64,000 bases of DNA. It comes from an uncultured Methylococcaceae bacterium. Its GTDB lineage: Bacteria > Pseudomonadota > Gammaproteobacteria > Methylococcales > Methylomonadaceae. The notes beneath the pieces are model-generated. The model did no database searches. It worked only from the letters and a program-made list of their open reading frames with translations, and was not told the origin of the DNA. Below, piece after piece: positions 9,399 through 19,990 of the stretch. The stretch's first letter is position 1; every line of letters begins with the position of its first letter. The stretch covers positions 16,169 through 80,168 of the forward strand of contig CAIOMN010000072.1 of the NCBI GenBank assembly GCA_903859415.1, written 5' to 3'. The translations under genes were made by a program, and so were the position numbers.

Positions 9399-10392
9399 AA
9401 TTTTCCTCGCTAGAATGAGGAGTTATTGCAAATTCATTCAATTCACCAGAAATTACTGTATGAATTTCATTAGAGGGTATACTTTCGCCTTGTATAATTT
9501 TAAACCAAATATTGTGCGTTTCACAGTGCGCATCGTGATTAGAAAAAGTTTCCATACAATCATTTGCTCCAACATCATCAAAAAGATTTTCACTCTGTGA
9601 GCCTGTCGCTGCTTTTATTATTGTGCCGACATCGTTTCTCTGAGTTATGCTACTAAACTTTATTACATCATTTAGTGTGCATCTATTTTTCCAAAGATAA
9701 TCCTTAACACGATTTAAATAGATTTCTGAAAAATAACTTCTAGGGAATATGTCACCAATTAAACCCCATATACTATCGACATTATTTTTATAGGATTTAC
9801 TTTCTTGAGATGCAATACGTATTTCAAGATCACCATTAACACGGAGTGTAATAACATTAACTACTCTTTCCCGAACTTTTTTATATGTTCTATTTATAGT
9901 GTCATCAGCGTCAATTCTTTCCCCGACAAATTTTTCCGAAATGCGTGACTCAATGATTTTAATTACTATCCCTTTTAAAGAACCATTTACATTATTTTCG
10001 AAACGAATATCAACAATTGTCGGAGACACTGGTTGCTCAAGAATCTTGGGTTCTTTAAGAATATCCAATAATTCTATTTCAGCCAAAACTCTCTGAATAC
10101 GCTCCTTATTTAGCAGTTCGCTAATTTTATCTTCACTCAAACATTTATACAGAAAAACATGTTGCCTTCCATATTCTTCAGATGTCCGCAGAAAATTTAT
10201 TAAGTCCTTAATATCAAGTTGGTGCTTATCCAATGCAGGTAAAAGTCTTTCGGATCGTAACTGCTCCCAACTCGAAGCAGAATGATGTAGTCCTTTGTCT
10301 TTTAAAAAATTGCTGACGGCAGACAAAGTTGTTGTTTCTTGCAGTAATTTTATGATTAACGATACGTTGGAGTTTTGTTCCATCTGTTCCAT
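9358..10392 (-). CDS. Hypothetical protein of unknown family, cargo of the R-M island
   Basis: 344 aa intact ORF, operonic overlap with the downstream ORF; no family recognised by eye. Confidence 0.65.
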   Translation of the reverse strand: MEQMEQNSNVSLIIKLLQETTTLSAVSNFLKDKGLHHSASSWEQLRSERLLPALDKHQLDIKDLINFLRTSEEYGRQHVFLYKCLSEDKISELLNKERIQRVLAEIELLDILKEPKILEQPVSPTIVDIRFENNVNGSLKGIVIKIIESRISEKFVGERIDADDTINRTYKKVRERVVNVITLRVNGDLEIRIASQESKSYKNNVDSIWGLIGDIFPRSYFSEIYLNRVKDYLWKNRCTLNDVIKFSSITQRNDVGTIIKAATGSQSENLFDDVGANDCMETFSNHDAHCETHNIWFKIIQGESIPSNEIHTVISGELNEFAITPHSSEENYEYVISQLRKFNS

Positions 10393-10638
10393 TCTGTTAT
10401 TTATTTCAGTAAGTTATAAGCACTTTGTTTATATGACAAAACTATGGGTATATTATAGTCCTTGGTTTGTTCATTTTTATTATTAATTGTTAAAGTGTTG
10501 ATACCAGTACTTACGATGTATATTCACAAAAGGTAATTTTTATAGCACATCAATTAAATTCAAGGTCTACAGCCATTCTGAATGATAATTCTACAGTGAT
10601 AATAATTAACTATTATAAATCACATGGTTCTTCCATCG

Positions 10639-11796
10639 TCATACTGCAACTCTAACTTTACCTGTCAATAGTTGCTGCATCAGGGCTTTTTTCTGTTTCT
10701 TTAGTGCGGTAAGTTGGTTTTGGTGGATGGTTATTTCGTTGTCGGCAATGGTGAGGATAATGGCGATTTTTTGTTGCTCTTCTGATGAAGGAATTTTGAT
10801 GTTAACAATTTCAATGTCTTTTTTTTGTATGTTAGGTAAGCCTGAACCAACTCGAAGTTTCATAATGTCCACTTCAATACTTTTTAAAAATTGATACAAA
10901 TAAGCCTTATTGACTGTCAAGTTTTTCAATGTATAACAATGACCACCACACCAAAATTGTTGTGTAATATAGTTTACAAAACCACAAGAGTTACCGCCTT
11001 CACTTATAGTGATTGTATTCGCTTCAGTATTAAATTTATCGGTAAAACCAGATGGGCTAACTCCTCCATTTAATGCTGGGTAATCACCAGTTTTAGTAAG
11101 TTCAATTTTATTAAGTTGTTCGCCTTTAAAAATTGAACAAACATTTTTTAAGTACGTGTGTTTCCATTCTTGATCAAAACAAGGAAACCGTTGCTTCCCA
11201 GTTAGAAGCTGTTGCATCAAGGCTTTTTTACGCTTTTGCTTAGCGGCAATTAACGCTTCCAACTTATCAATGGCTTTGTCCCAAGTGGATAGAATTTGTG
11301 CGATTTTATCTTCTTCTTCTCTTGATGATGCTGAAATTAAAGGTAACTCAGCTAAGATGGCTGTATTCATATTAGGCATTGTTTGCCCGACCGCATTATG
11401 TTCAAGCCATGTTTTAACCATATTTCTTTGTAAAATATAGCTAAGAAAAATTGGACTGTGATTTTTAGATGGACGTGCTTTTAAACAACCGGTTCCACAT
11501 AGACTCCCTTCTGATTTTTCATCTATTAATGCAAAACGGGTTACATCACCTCTCCTACTAAACAATAGATCCCCAGCGAGTAATTGATGTTTCTTTAAAT
11601 CTTCAGCTCTTTGTATAGTTATTTTCGCGGCTTTTGAAGCATCTACTCGACAATTTATAATATCTTTTGGCATAACTACTGTTACACCTATTTCTTGATA
11701 TTCATGCGCATGAAGTTGACTACCGAAAGGGCCTGTTTGCAAATGTCCTTCACAAACTTTTCCTAGGGTTGTAAGTTTCCAGTCTTCAGGCAACAT
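10639..11796 (-). CDS. hsdS: Type I restriction enzyme specificity subunit
   Basis: Two target-recognition halves separated by the conserved repeat ALIAAKQKRKKALMQQLLTGKQRF / LTALKKQKKALMQQLLTGKVRV. Confidence 0.95.
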   Translation of the reverse strand: MLPEDWKLTTLGKVCEGHLQTGPFGSQLHAHEYQEIGVTVVMPKDIINCRVDASKAAKITIQRAEDLKKHQLLAGDLLFSRRGDVTRFALIDEKSEGSLCGTGCLKARPSKNHSPIFLSYILQRNMVKTWLEHNAVGQTMPNMNTAILAELPLISASSREEEDKIAQILSTWDKAIDKLEALIAAKQKRKKALMQQLLTGKQRFPCFDQEWKHTYLKNVCSIFKGEQLNKIELTKTGDYPALNGGVSPSGFTDKFNTEANTITISEGGNSCGFVNYITQQFWCGGHCYTLKNLTVNKAYLYQFLKSIEVDIMKLRVGSGLPNIQKKDIEIVNIKIPSSEEQQKIAIILTIADNEITIHQNQLTALKKQKKALMQQLLTGKVRVAV

Positions 11797-11837
11797 AATC
11801 TAACTCCTGCAATTTTATAAAAAGAAGTGCCTGTATG

Positions 11838-13346
11838 TCATGCCTCATAGCCAAGTTCCTTCATGTAAGCCGCCATTTGTAGTTTTACGTCAGCCAGCTC
11901 AGCTTCTAAGGTAACTATCTCTGCTTGTACTGCATTAATATCAATCTCTTGCTCTTCTTCGAAGGTATCAACATAGCGGGGGATATTAAGATTAAAGTCA
12001 TTTTCTTTAAGTTCGGTAAAGTCTGCTAGATAGGCATATTTATCAACAGAGATTCTCGCTTGATACGTGGCGAGAATCTTATCAATATCAGTTTGTCTGA
12101 GTTTATTTTGATTTTTATCGCTCTGAAAATCGCGACTAGCATCAATAAACAGTACCTTGTTATCGGCTTTATTACGTTTGAACAGTAACACTGCCGCCGG
12201 GATACCGGTTCCGAAAAACAGATTGGCCGGTAAGCCAATCACGGCATCGAGTAGATTTTCTTCAATCAGTTGTTGACGGATTCTACCTTCGGCAGCGCCT
12301 CGGAATAACACGCCATTAGGCACCACCACGCCGACCCTACCCGAATCTTGAGTCGTCGTTTCTATCATGTGTAAGATAAAGGCATAATCGCCTTTAGATT
12401 GGGGCGGTAACCCACGATGAAAGCGTTGATAAGGATCATTACTGGCCACTTCATAACCCCATTTATCCAGAGAAAACGGTGGATTAGCCACTACCACTTC
12501 AAACTTCATGGTGGTATCGTCTTCAATCAGCTTGGGGTTTCTAATGGTGTCGCCCCATTCAATACGGGCATTATCCATGCTGTGCAAAAACATGTTCATT
12601 TTTGCCAATGCCCAAGTGGCTCCGGTAATTTCTTGACCGTATAAAGCAAAGTCTTTGATGCCACGTTTTAAGAGTTGATTGCCACATTTAATCAGTAATG
12701 AGCCTGAGCCACACGCAGGGTCAGAGATACGCTCTCCCGCTTGTGGGTCAACCAGTTCGGCAATTAATTCTGACACTTCTGCGGGGGTGTAAAATTCCCC
12801 GGCTTTTTTACCTGCGCCAGCGGCAAAGCGTGCAATTAGGTATTCATAGGCATTACCGATCACGTCCAGATTACCCACCCGAGACGGTCGCAAATTTAAA
12901 CGGCTATCATTGAAATCATCTAACAGATGTTTTAAACGGGTATTGCGGTCTTTGGTCTGGCCTAGGTTAGCTTCTGAATTAAAATCAATATTACGAAACA
13001 CACCAGAGAGCTTTTGCTTATTGGTTTCTTCAATATGTTCTAAGGCGATATTGATAATCTCGCCAACATTGGCTTCGTTACGCTGGTTATAGAGTTCTTG
13101 AAAGTTACAGCCTTTGGGCAGCACAAAACGCTCACGCTGCATTCGGCGTAAGATCATGTCTTCATCATTGCCAAACTTTTCTGTTAGGGTTTCGTAGTGT
13201 TCTTGCCAAACATCAGAAATGTACTTTACGAACAGCATCACCAGAATATAGTTTTTATACTCTGAGGCATCTACAGTGCCGCGAAAGGTATCACAGGCTT
13301 TCCAGAGAATGCTGTTAATTTCATCCTGATTGATTTGTGTACTCAT
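11838..13346 (-). CDS. hsdM: Type I restriction enzyme M subunit (N6-adenine methyltransferase)
   Basis: AGEFYTPAEVSELIAELVDPQAGERISDPACGSGSLLIK; NPPF motif in VVANPPFSLDKWGYE. Confidence 0.96.
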   Translation of the reverse strand: MSTQINQDEINSILWKACDTFRGTVDASEYKNYILVMLFVKYISDVWQEHYETLTEKFGNDEDMILRRMQRERFVLPKGCNFQELYNQRNEANVGEIINIALEHIEETNKQKLSGVFRNIDFNSEANLGQTKDRNTRLKHLLDDFNDSRLNLRPSRVGNLDVIGNAYEYLIARFAAGAGKKAGEFYTPAEVSELIAELVDPQAGERISDPACGSGSLLIKCGNQLLKRGIKDFALYGQEITGATWALAKMNMFLHSMDNARIEWGDTIRNPKLIEDDTTMKFEVVVANPPFSLDKWGYEVASNDPYQRFHRGLPPQSKGDYAFILHMIETTTQDSGRVGVVVPNGVLFRGAAEGRIRQQLIEENLLDAVIGLPANLFFGTGIPAAVLLFKRNKADNKVLFIDASRDFQSDKNQNKLRQTDIDKILATYQARISVDKYAYLADFTELKENDFNLNIPRYVDTFEEEQEIDINAVQAEIVTLEAELADVKLQMAAYMKELGYEA

Positions 13347-13933
13347 GTTTTATCCTCTTGATACAGTTCTAATGTTTTATCTAATAAGCCATCTATAAGC
13401 TGTTTTTTCTTCTCAATTAACTTTTCCAGCAGGGCTTTTTCTTTTAGTCGGCAATGGTGTAATTTGACTATGTGTTCCTGCACCGCTAAAGGCGGAACCA
13501 GTATCGGTAAATTTTCAAGCGTAGTACGAGTGACATGCGGTAACGCTGAGCCTGCTATATGTTGAGCAAAATACCGTTGTGCTTGTTTATGATTAATATA
13601 CCAAACCAAATAATCTGGCCTGACAGCTTGCTTGTTTGGTCTAACCCTGAGAATAAAGAAGTGCGATCCAGCCACGGTAGGCTGTAAATCCTGATCGACT
13701 AGCACCGCAAAAATCCGGTAACCACGTCCGATAAAGAGAATATCCCCCTGTTGCAGATAATCGGGACTTTTACGGCCTGTTAAATGCACGCGGTAAAGTT
13801 GGGTGCTATCCAGTCCTTTTTCTGGATCGACATCTTTTAGTTGTACAACCGCAGTATCGCCATCAAAAGCATGTTGGATGCTCTCGCGAAAAGGGTGTCC
13901 CGCTGATAAATTGACTAAGTGTTTAATGTTCAT
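13343..13933 (-). CDS. HsdS-like single-TRD (half-size) specificity protein
   Basis: 196 aa; ENLPILVPPLAVQEHIVKLHHCRLKEKALLEKLIEKKKQLIDGLLDKTL matches the HsdS TRD plus helical dimerisation arm; overlaps the hsdM start. Confidence 0.75.
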   Translation of the reverse strand: MNIKHLVNLSAGHPFRESIQHAFDGDTAVVQLKDVDPEKGLDSTQLYRVHLTGRKSPDYLQQGDILFIGRGYRIFAVLVDQDLQPTVAGSHFFILRVRPNKQAVRPDYLVWYINHKQAQRYFAQHIAGSALPHVTRTTLENLPILVPPLAVQEHIVKLHHCRLKEKALLEKLIEKKKQLIDGLLDKTLELYQEDKT

Positions 13934-14051
13934 TTTTTACGCATCTTTATAGTTGACGCGAATAATAAAACTAAAGAACACGCCTGTCAAAATATTTTTA
14001 TTGCATTAAATAGCAAGATGCAAATTGACCTATAAGTAAGATACGCTTACC

Positions 14052-14144
14052 TCCGGATTCTGGACCAGTCGGTAACTCCTGGAAAGTATTCCTGATACTA
14101 TTATGAATGAAGTGTTAGCGCGTTTGACCGTGATCTTCGAGTAA
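14052..14144 (+). pseudogene. Internally deleted remnant of a mazEF-like operon
   Basis: ggattctggaccagtcggtaac resembles the mazE 3' end (ggattccagaccggtcggtaac, ~3073-3095); ctggaaag...attatgaatgaagtgttagcgcgtttgaccgtgatcttcgagtaa resembles the mazF 3' end (3381-3448). Confidence 0.8.
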
Positions 14145-14150
14145 CCACCA

Positions 14151-15194
14151 CTAATGCCTATGCACATGATGCAAGTCAGGCGTATGAGGGTGGCTATGCG
14201 TCATTTGCTCATGTTGATGTAAGTGACTGTGAACACCTACCTGTGTTTGAGCATGAGTGTGAGCATGGTGTCCGTCATCATGAGAATGCGCATGTTCATG
14301 CGCTAACGCCTCATGCTTATGTTTGTGTTCATGCCGTTCTGAGATATGCAGCACAATACCTGCTACCATCAGTGCTGCTCCACCTAACAGCCACGGACTC
14401 AAGACCCGTTCACCTAGTCCAAAAGCAATGACGGCACCAATAAATGGCGCCGTAGCAAAGATTGACCCTGTTCGTGCCGCGCCCAATGCACGCTGAGCCA
14501 GCAAATAGAAACGCAGACTCAGGCCATAACCGGTCACGCCAATCAGAAAAAGACCCACACCTGCAGACTGTGACAACGCTGTTTCGCCGGTTATTGCTGC
14601 TATCAGAAATGAACAGGCCGAACCCAATGCTGCCTTACCTAACACCACTTGTCCGGGGTCAAGATCAGCAAGCTTTCGCGACAAGGTATTATCAGCAGCC
14701 CATGCAACAGTGGCCCCCATAACTGCAAGTAAACCAATAACCTGTATTGCTCCATTCTCGATCCGACCGAATACCAGCAAACCTCCCCCTATGGTCAACA
14801 AAGTGATTGCCAACCCTACTCGGCGGCCGATAGGCTCACGATACAGCAGACAAGACAACAGTACGGTAAACACCGCTTCCAGCGTTAAAATCAGGGAAGC
14901 ACTCACATCACTGGTGCGTTGTAATCCCCATGCAAACGCCACGGGACCCAGTACTGCACCCAATAGAGACATCAGTAAAAGGCGCGGCCAGTGCTGTTTC
15001 CGCAAAGCGGCTTCTTTAGCCCTGCCAGAACGTAGCAATAATCCTGCTACCGCCGCTCCTGCATATAGCATGGCAGCCGTCATCCAGGCACTTACACCGA
15101 CACCCACCCGTTGAATCAGTGGCGTGCTGGCTCCAAATAAAAGTGCCGCCAACAAGGCCAAGAACGCACCGCGCGCTGCGGGAAGATTTTTCAC
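14151..15194 (-). CDS. EamA/DMT family transporter with His-rich C-terminal tail
   Basis: Repeated TM helices typical of EamA; C-terminus HISERHEHKHKHEALAHEHAHSHDDGHHAHTHAQTQVGVHSHLHQHEQMTHSHPHTPDLHHVHRH. Confidence 0.85.
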   Translation of the reverse strand: MKNLPAARGAFLALLAALLFGASTPLIQRVGVGVSAWMTAAMLYAGAAVAGLLLRSGRAKEAALRKQHWPRLLLMSLLGAVLGPVAFAWGLQRTSDVSASLILTLEAVFTVLLSCLLYREPIGRRVGLAITLLTIGGGLLVFGRIENGAIQVIGLLAVMGATVAWAADNTLSRKLADLDPGQVVLGKAALGSACSFLIAAITGETALSQSAGVGLFLIGVTGYGLSLRFYLLAQRALGAARTGSIFATAPFIGAVIAFGLGERVLSPWLLGGAALMVAGIVLHISERHEHKHKHEALAHEHAHSHDDGHHAHTHAQTQVGVHSHLHQHEQMTHSHPHTPDLHHVHRH

Positions 15195-15408
15195 GCTAGG
15201 TTTCCCAGTGAGGAATTGAAATGACTCATCATTTTAGACTGGATTCTGCCATTCACCTGAAATACTTTTGACTCACAACTGCCGATCAAGGTTTTGCAGG
15301 GAGTGCTGCGTCATAGCGACTTGGATGTTATTCTATTTACCCCCGTCCACGTCGAAGTGAGTCAGCGTAAGCGTGTTCTTCAAGACCCGTTAAGGAGTTC
15401 ATCCATCA

Positions 15409-16464
15409 ATGTACAATCGTCAGATATTTTCTCTATTATTGCTCGTCGTCATGCTGGGGTTGGGTTATTGGGTAGTCAAACCCTTTCTGGTGCCCGTGGC
15501 TTGGGCTGCCATAATCGCATTTCTGACTTGGCCAGCCTATCGTCGCCTGCGCCAACCGTTTGAACAGCATAGTTTTGTAGCAGCGTTGATTATGACAACA
15601 CTGTTGATCATCCTCTTAGTTTTGCCGGTATCATGGTTTTTAGTCCGTATGCAAAGTGAACTGGTCAACGCCTATGAGACCCTAGCATCGCAATTTTCCG
15701 ACCGCCCTCTCTTGTTGCTGGATGCAATAGCCCGTATTCCTATTGTAGGTTCCACTTTGCATGATTTGCTGACAAACTATTGGAACGATCCCTTGCTTTG
15801 GAAACAACCACTGAAAGACTGGTTTGAACCCCTGATGCACGAGTTGACGAAGATGATCGGCAAAATTGCAGGCAACTTCCTGAAACTCATGATCACAGGC
15901 ATTTCGCTGTTCTTCTTCTATCGTGATGGCGACCAGTTGTTTGAACAGATTCGAAAGGGCCTGGGAAAAGTAGTTGGCGAACCAGCAGAAGGCTATTTTA
16001 GAGTCGTTGGGGAAACTACTCATGCCGTTGTTTATGGATTGATCGTTAGTGCCTTGGCACAAGGTCTGGTAGCTGGGATCGGGTATAAGATTATTGGCAT
16101 TGGCACGCCCATTTTGCTGGGAACATTGACAGCCATAACCTCACTGATCCCTTTCATTGGCACTGTGTTGATCTGGGGGCCAATTGGGGTATGGTTGCTA
16201 CTCACTGACCATATCGGGGCGGGTCTGGGATTGTTGGCCTGGGGAACAGTTGTAGTTCATCCAACTGACAATATCTTGCGACCTTTACTGATCAGCAGTG
16301 CCACCGATATTCCCTTATTGATAGTTGTCTTCGGGGTGGTGGGTGGCTTGTTTGCCTTCGGAATCGTTGGAATGTTTTTAGGCCCTCTGATTCTGGCCGT
16401 TCTTCTCGCGATCTGGCGGGAATGGCTGGGTAACGACCAGCCAAAGCCAACTGATCCCGTTTAA
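15409..16464 (+). CDS. AI-2E family (PerM/YdiK-like) transporter
   Basis: 351 aa polytopic protein; [39 protein letters not shown] and [12 protein letters not shown] motifs. Confidence 0.88.
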   Translation: MYNRQIFSLLLLVVMLGLGYWVVKPFLVPVAWAAIIAFLTWPAYRRLRQPFEQHSFVAALIMTTLLIILLVLPVSWFLVRMQSELVNAYETLASQFSDRPLLLLDAIARIPIVGSTLHDLLTNYWNDPLLWKQPLKDWFEPLMHELTKMIGKIAGNFLKLMITGISLFFFYRDGDQLFEQIRKGLGKVVGEPAEGYFRVVGETTHAVVYGLIVSALAQGLVAGIGYKIIGIGTPILLGTLTAITSLIPFIGTVLIWGPIGVWLLLTDHIGAGLGLLAWGTVVVHPTDNILRPLLISSATDIPLLIVVFGVVGGLFAFGIVGMFLGPLILAVLLAIWREWLGNDQPKPTDPV

Positions 16465-19154
16465 GCATGGAGCGTTCCAAATAGGGAGCCGACGGCTGCG
16501 GTCAGCCCCATAGCCAGCGCGCCCCAGAAGGCGACACGAAAAGCCCCTTTAATAAGGCCTGAACCCCCAGTATAGGCCGCTAACATACCCAGCAGGGTAA
16601 GAAATAGCAATGATGAGAAGGACACCAGGACGATTAAATCGGCAACAGGGGCAAACATAACTATCAATAAAGGCAAAGCAGCACCCACGGCAAAGGTAGC
16701 CGCAGAAGTCAGCGCCGCCTGAATAGGCCTTGCCGTCATTGTTGCCGAAATGCCCAGTTCGTCACGGGCATGTGCGCCCAAAGCATCATGCTTCATCAAT
16801 TGCTCTGCGACCTGCTCGGCCAGTAAAGGCTCGAGTCCGCGCGACACATAGATAGACGCTAATTCATTTTTCTCATGCTGTTCATTTTCATTCAGTTCTT
16901 TGTGCTCACGTTTTAAATCAGCCTGTTCAGTATCGGCTTGCGAACTGACGGATACATATTCACCGGCTGCCATAGCCATCGCTCCAGCAACCAAGCCAGC
17001 AACACCCGCCAAAACCAGGTCGTTATGTGTTGCATGAGAAGCGGCAATACCCAAGATTAAACTGGCTGTAGACACGATGCCGTCGTTCGCGCCCAAAACA
17101 GCAGCGCGTAGCCAACCGATGCGATGAGATCGGTGCATTTCAGGGTGAAGGGTTAATTTTGGGGTACCCTTTTTGATAAAATCTGAAAGTGATTTGGGCG
17201 GTATCGCTGCTCTCAAAGCATTTAAGACGGCAAAGACATCAATAATTTCCTGGGTTATGGCTCCCGCGACCGGGGTTAGATACCCCAATCCGGCAAACAC
17301 CATCCCTATCAAACTCAGCGTCATTCCCCCTACCGCGCTTTGCAGGGCAATTTTACGCATCCGCTCACCGATATGAAAAAGCTCATCGACCTTTAACAAG
17401 GAACTGTCCATGATCACCGCATCCGCCGATTCGCCGGTAATGTCGCTATTCTGACCAAAGGCTATACCAATCGTTGCCGCAGTAAGAGAGGGCGCATCGT
17501 TTATACCGTCTCCCAGAAAGATGGTTTTTGCTGTTTTGGTTTCATTGCGGACTAATTCCAGTTTCTGTTCGGGGCTTTGGCTAAAATAAACATGCTCAAT
17601 GCCAACCTGCTCCGCCAAATATCGAACTTCGGATTCTCTGTCGCCAGACACCAGCATGACCCGATCAAAGAGATGCTTAGGTCGCAAATGATTTATAAAT
17701 GATGAGCTATCGCTACGTACCTCATCCCGGAATTGCAGGGTCGCCGCGTAAGCCCCGTCAATCAATACGACACATTCCAGACCACCCGTGACAGGCGGTA
17801 ACACTTCAGCAACATCCGGGTGTTGCTCGACAAATTTTTTACGACTAGTAATCTGTATGTGTTTCCCATCAACAATGCCTTTAAGCCCCTCACCCGGTAA
17901 CTCGGTGATATTGATTACGCTTAATAAAGATAGTGCCGCTTTTTCAGCGGCTTTAAGGATGGCATTGGAAAGGGGATGCTTGGAATAACGCTCTACACTG
18001 GCGATTAAGGTCAACACGTCCTGCTCATTGTGTCCCTCGCCGAGAATCAACGCTGTCAGAGAGGGGCGCCCATAAGTCAGGGTGCCGGTCTTATCAAAAA
18101 TGGCTGTCCGACAGTTACCGATAGTTTCTAGAATGGCTGGATTTTTGATAATGATTTCTCGCCGCGCTGCCAGCGAAATTGAACTGATAATGGTGACGGG
18201 GATACCTATTAGTAATGGGCAAGGCGTGGCAACGACGAGTACGGCAAGAAAACGAACCACATCGCCAGTGATTGCCCAGGCTGTCAGGGCAATGATTACG
18301 GCTAAGGGCGTATACAATGCGCCAAGTTGATCACCTAGCCGTCTGATGTTGGGGCGATATTGCTCGGAAGAGCGCATAACTTCCATTATTTTGGCATAAC
18401 GGGAATCAACAGACAGCTTATCGGCCCGAAAAGTTAACGCCGAATCACCATTAATGGCACCGGACATGACCAGTGAACCCGTGGTTTTCGACATCATATA
18501 CGGCTCGCCAGTCAAGTAGGATTCATCCATAGTACCCGAACCTTCCAGGACCGTGCCGTCAACGGGGCAGATTTCATGAGGCAATATCAATAAGGTATCG
18601 CCAATATTAACCTGCTCAGTAGTAATGTCGGTTAACTCATCATTAGATTTTCTATGCGCGACTGACGGCATACGCTTGGCCAACGCCTCAAGTACTGAAG
18701 AGGCTTTGCGCACGGCATAATGTTCCAGTGCGGTGCCGCCGGAAAGCATTAAAACCACCAAACTTCCCGCCAGATATTCATTCAGCAAAACGGCTGTCAC
18801 AATGGACAGGCCTGCCAACAAATCGGCACCAAATTCGGCATGAAATAATTTCACGATAAGTTGATAAACCAGCGGAATACCGCCCAGCACTAATACCACC
18901 ATAAGGGGCAGTTGCACTAATTGAAGGGAGAAAGTCTGTTGACCTTGATTAATTGAGGCAACCCCCGAGGTTAAAGCCTCACTCAAGGAGACAGCATAGA
19001 CTTCCTGCCCGACATCAAGTGCATACCGGAGTATCAGATATATACCAATGCCGAGCAGACTCAAAGCAGCAATGATAGTTTCGGATTTTGAACTTGTGGT
19101 GATTGATTGCTGTGTTTTAGTCATGGTTTTAAGATAAGACTTAAAGTGATACAT
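16461..19154 (-). CDS. P1B-type heavy-metal ATPase fused to a C-terminal VIT1/CCC1-like domain
   Basis: [34 protein letters not shown] of P-type ATPases; C-terminal [32 protein letters not shown]...[28 protein letters not shown] typical of VIT1/CCC1. Confidence 0.92.
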   Translation of the reverse strand: MYHFKSYLKTMTKTQQSITTSSKSETIIAALSLLGIGIYLILRYALDVGQEVYAVSLSEALTSGVASINQGQQTFSLQLVQLPLMVVLVLGGIPLVYQLIVKLFHAEFGADLLAGLSIVTAVLLNEYLAGSLVVLMLSGGTALEHYAVRKASSVLEALAKRMPSVAHRKSNDELTDITTEQVNIGDTLLILPHEICPVDGTVLEGSGTMDESYLTGEPYMMSKTTGSLVMSGAINGDSALTFRADKLSVDSRYAKIMEVMRSSEQYRPNIRRLGDQLGALYTPLAVIIALTAWAITGDVVRFLAVLVVATPCPLLIGIPVTIISSISLAARREIIIKNPAILETIGNCRTAIFDKTGTLTYGRPSLTALILGEGHNEQDVLTLIASVERYSKHPLSNAILKAAEKAALSLLSVINITELPGEGLKGIVDGKHIQITSRKKFVEQHPDVAEVLPPVTGGLECVVLIDGAYAATLQFRDEVRSDSSSFINHLRPKHLFDRVMLVSGDRESEVRYLAEQVGIEHVYFSQSPEQKLELVRNETKTAKTIFLGDGINDAPSLTAATIGIAFGQNSDITGESADAVIMDSSLLKVDELFHIGERMRKIALQSAVGGMTLSLIGMVFAGLGYLTPVAGAITQEIIDVFAVLNALRAAIPPKSLSDFIKKGTPKLTLHPEMHRSHRIGWLRAAVLGANDGIVSTASLILGIAASHATHNDLVLAGVAGLVAGAMAMAAGEYVSVSSQADTEQADLKREHKELNENEQHEKNELASIYVSRGLEPLLAEQVAEQLMKHDALGAHARDELGISATMTARPIQAALTSAATFAVGAALPLLIVMFAPVADLIVLVSFSSLLFLTLLGMLAAYTGGSGLIKGAFRVAFWGALAMGLTAAVGSLFGTLHA

Positions 19155-19248
19155 ACTAATTATGTAGATTGCGATAGCTTATAGAATATTTTTAATAAGA
19201 CAATACAGATTTTATATTTGAGGTGTTGATAGAGAATCTCGCAGAAAC

Positions 19249-19278
19249 AAAAAAGCCGGGCAAGCATTGCCCGGCTGC
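19249..19278 (-). terminator. Intrinsic terminator downstream of the lectin-like gene
   Basis: Minus strand: agccgggcaatgcttgcccggcttttttg (stem GCCGGGCAA/TTGCCCGGC plus T tract). Confidence 0.8.
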
Positions 19279-19294
19279 AATTATTTAAACGAAC

Positions 19295-19984
19295 TTAATC
19301 AGCGGCAAAGCAATAAAAATAACCGACACCGTTGGTAATCTTTAAGCTCTCTGGACTACAGCCACGGCTGGCGTGAGTTGAGTTCCACGACAAATTGCCA
19401 CCGACAACGCCATGATTAGTGTGATCAGAATGCCCCATCTGAACATGACCTTCGGCACTGCTCGTGTAACTCTTGCACGTGTGATCAGAACCATCTTTGT
19501 AAGCCTTGCCATCATACAAAGTCCCCGTAATGATGTCATGTTGATTGATCGTGTCGCCTGACCCTTTGATAAGTTCGCCCTTTTCGGTGAGTGTGGTCAG
19601 ACGATTGACGTTATTTTCGAGCTGACCCAACGCCACTTTGTCACTGTGCAAATGCGCTAAATCTTCGGCCACAATAACACCCTTGGCATTAGCCCAAGGC
19701 CCTTTACCGATACGATCACGGGCATTAACCGCTGGCTTGTTACCGTCAGCCTGTAAGCTTAGATAAGCATGCCAACTGCGATTACCCACCCCCACTTCTC
19801 TGGCCAATTGCTGGCAATGTGCATCAGCACCCGCCAAACCACCCAGATCAGCGCCTTTGCCTAGACCACTGCTGGTTACAAAGAAGCCTAGGGGCTGCTT
19901 GGGTGATTCTAATGCCAACACATTGGTAACGCCTAGAGCAAGCAGACAAACAACTCTGTTAGCTTTATTCATATACCCTCTCAT
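19295..19984 (-). CDS. Secreted lectin-like (C-type lectin/endostatin-like fold) protein
   Basis: Signal peptide; FFVTSSGLGKGADLGGLAGADAHCQQLAREVGVGNRSWHAYLS...RDRIGKGPWANAKG...GYFYCFAAD. Confidence 0.6.
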   Translation of the reverse strand: MRGYMNKANRVVCLLALGVTNVLALESPKQPLGFFVTSSGLGKGADLGGLAGADAHCQQLAREVGVGNRSWHAYLSLQADGNKPAVNARDRIGKGPWANAKGVIVAEDLAHLHSDKVALGQLENNVNRLTTLTEKGELIKGSGDTINQHDIITGTLYDGKAYKDGSDHTCKSYTSSAEGHVQMGHSDHTNHGVVGGNLSWNSTHASRGCSPESLKITNGVGYFYCFAAD

Positions 19985-19990
19985 TAATAA

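Noticed and set aside
15294-15563. 89-aa + strand ORF upstream of and overlapping the AI-2E gene
   Set aside because: Overlaps the start of the well-supported AI-2E family gene in another frame; low plausibility.
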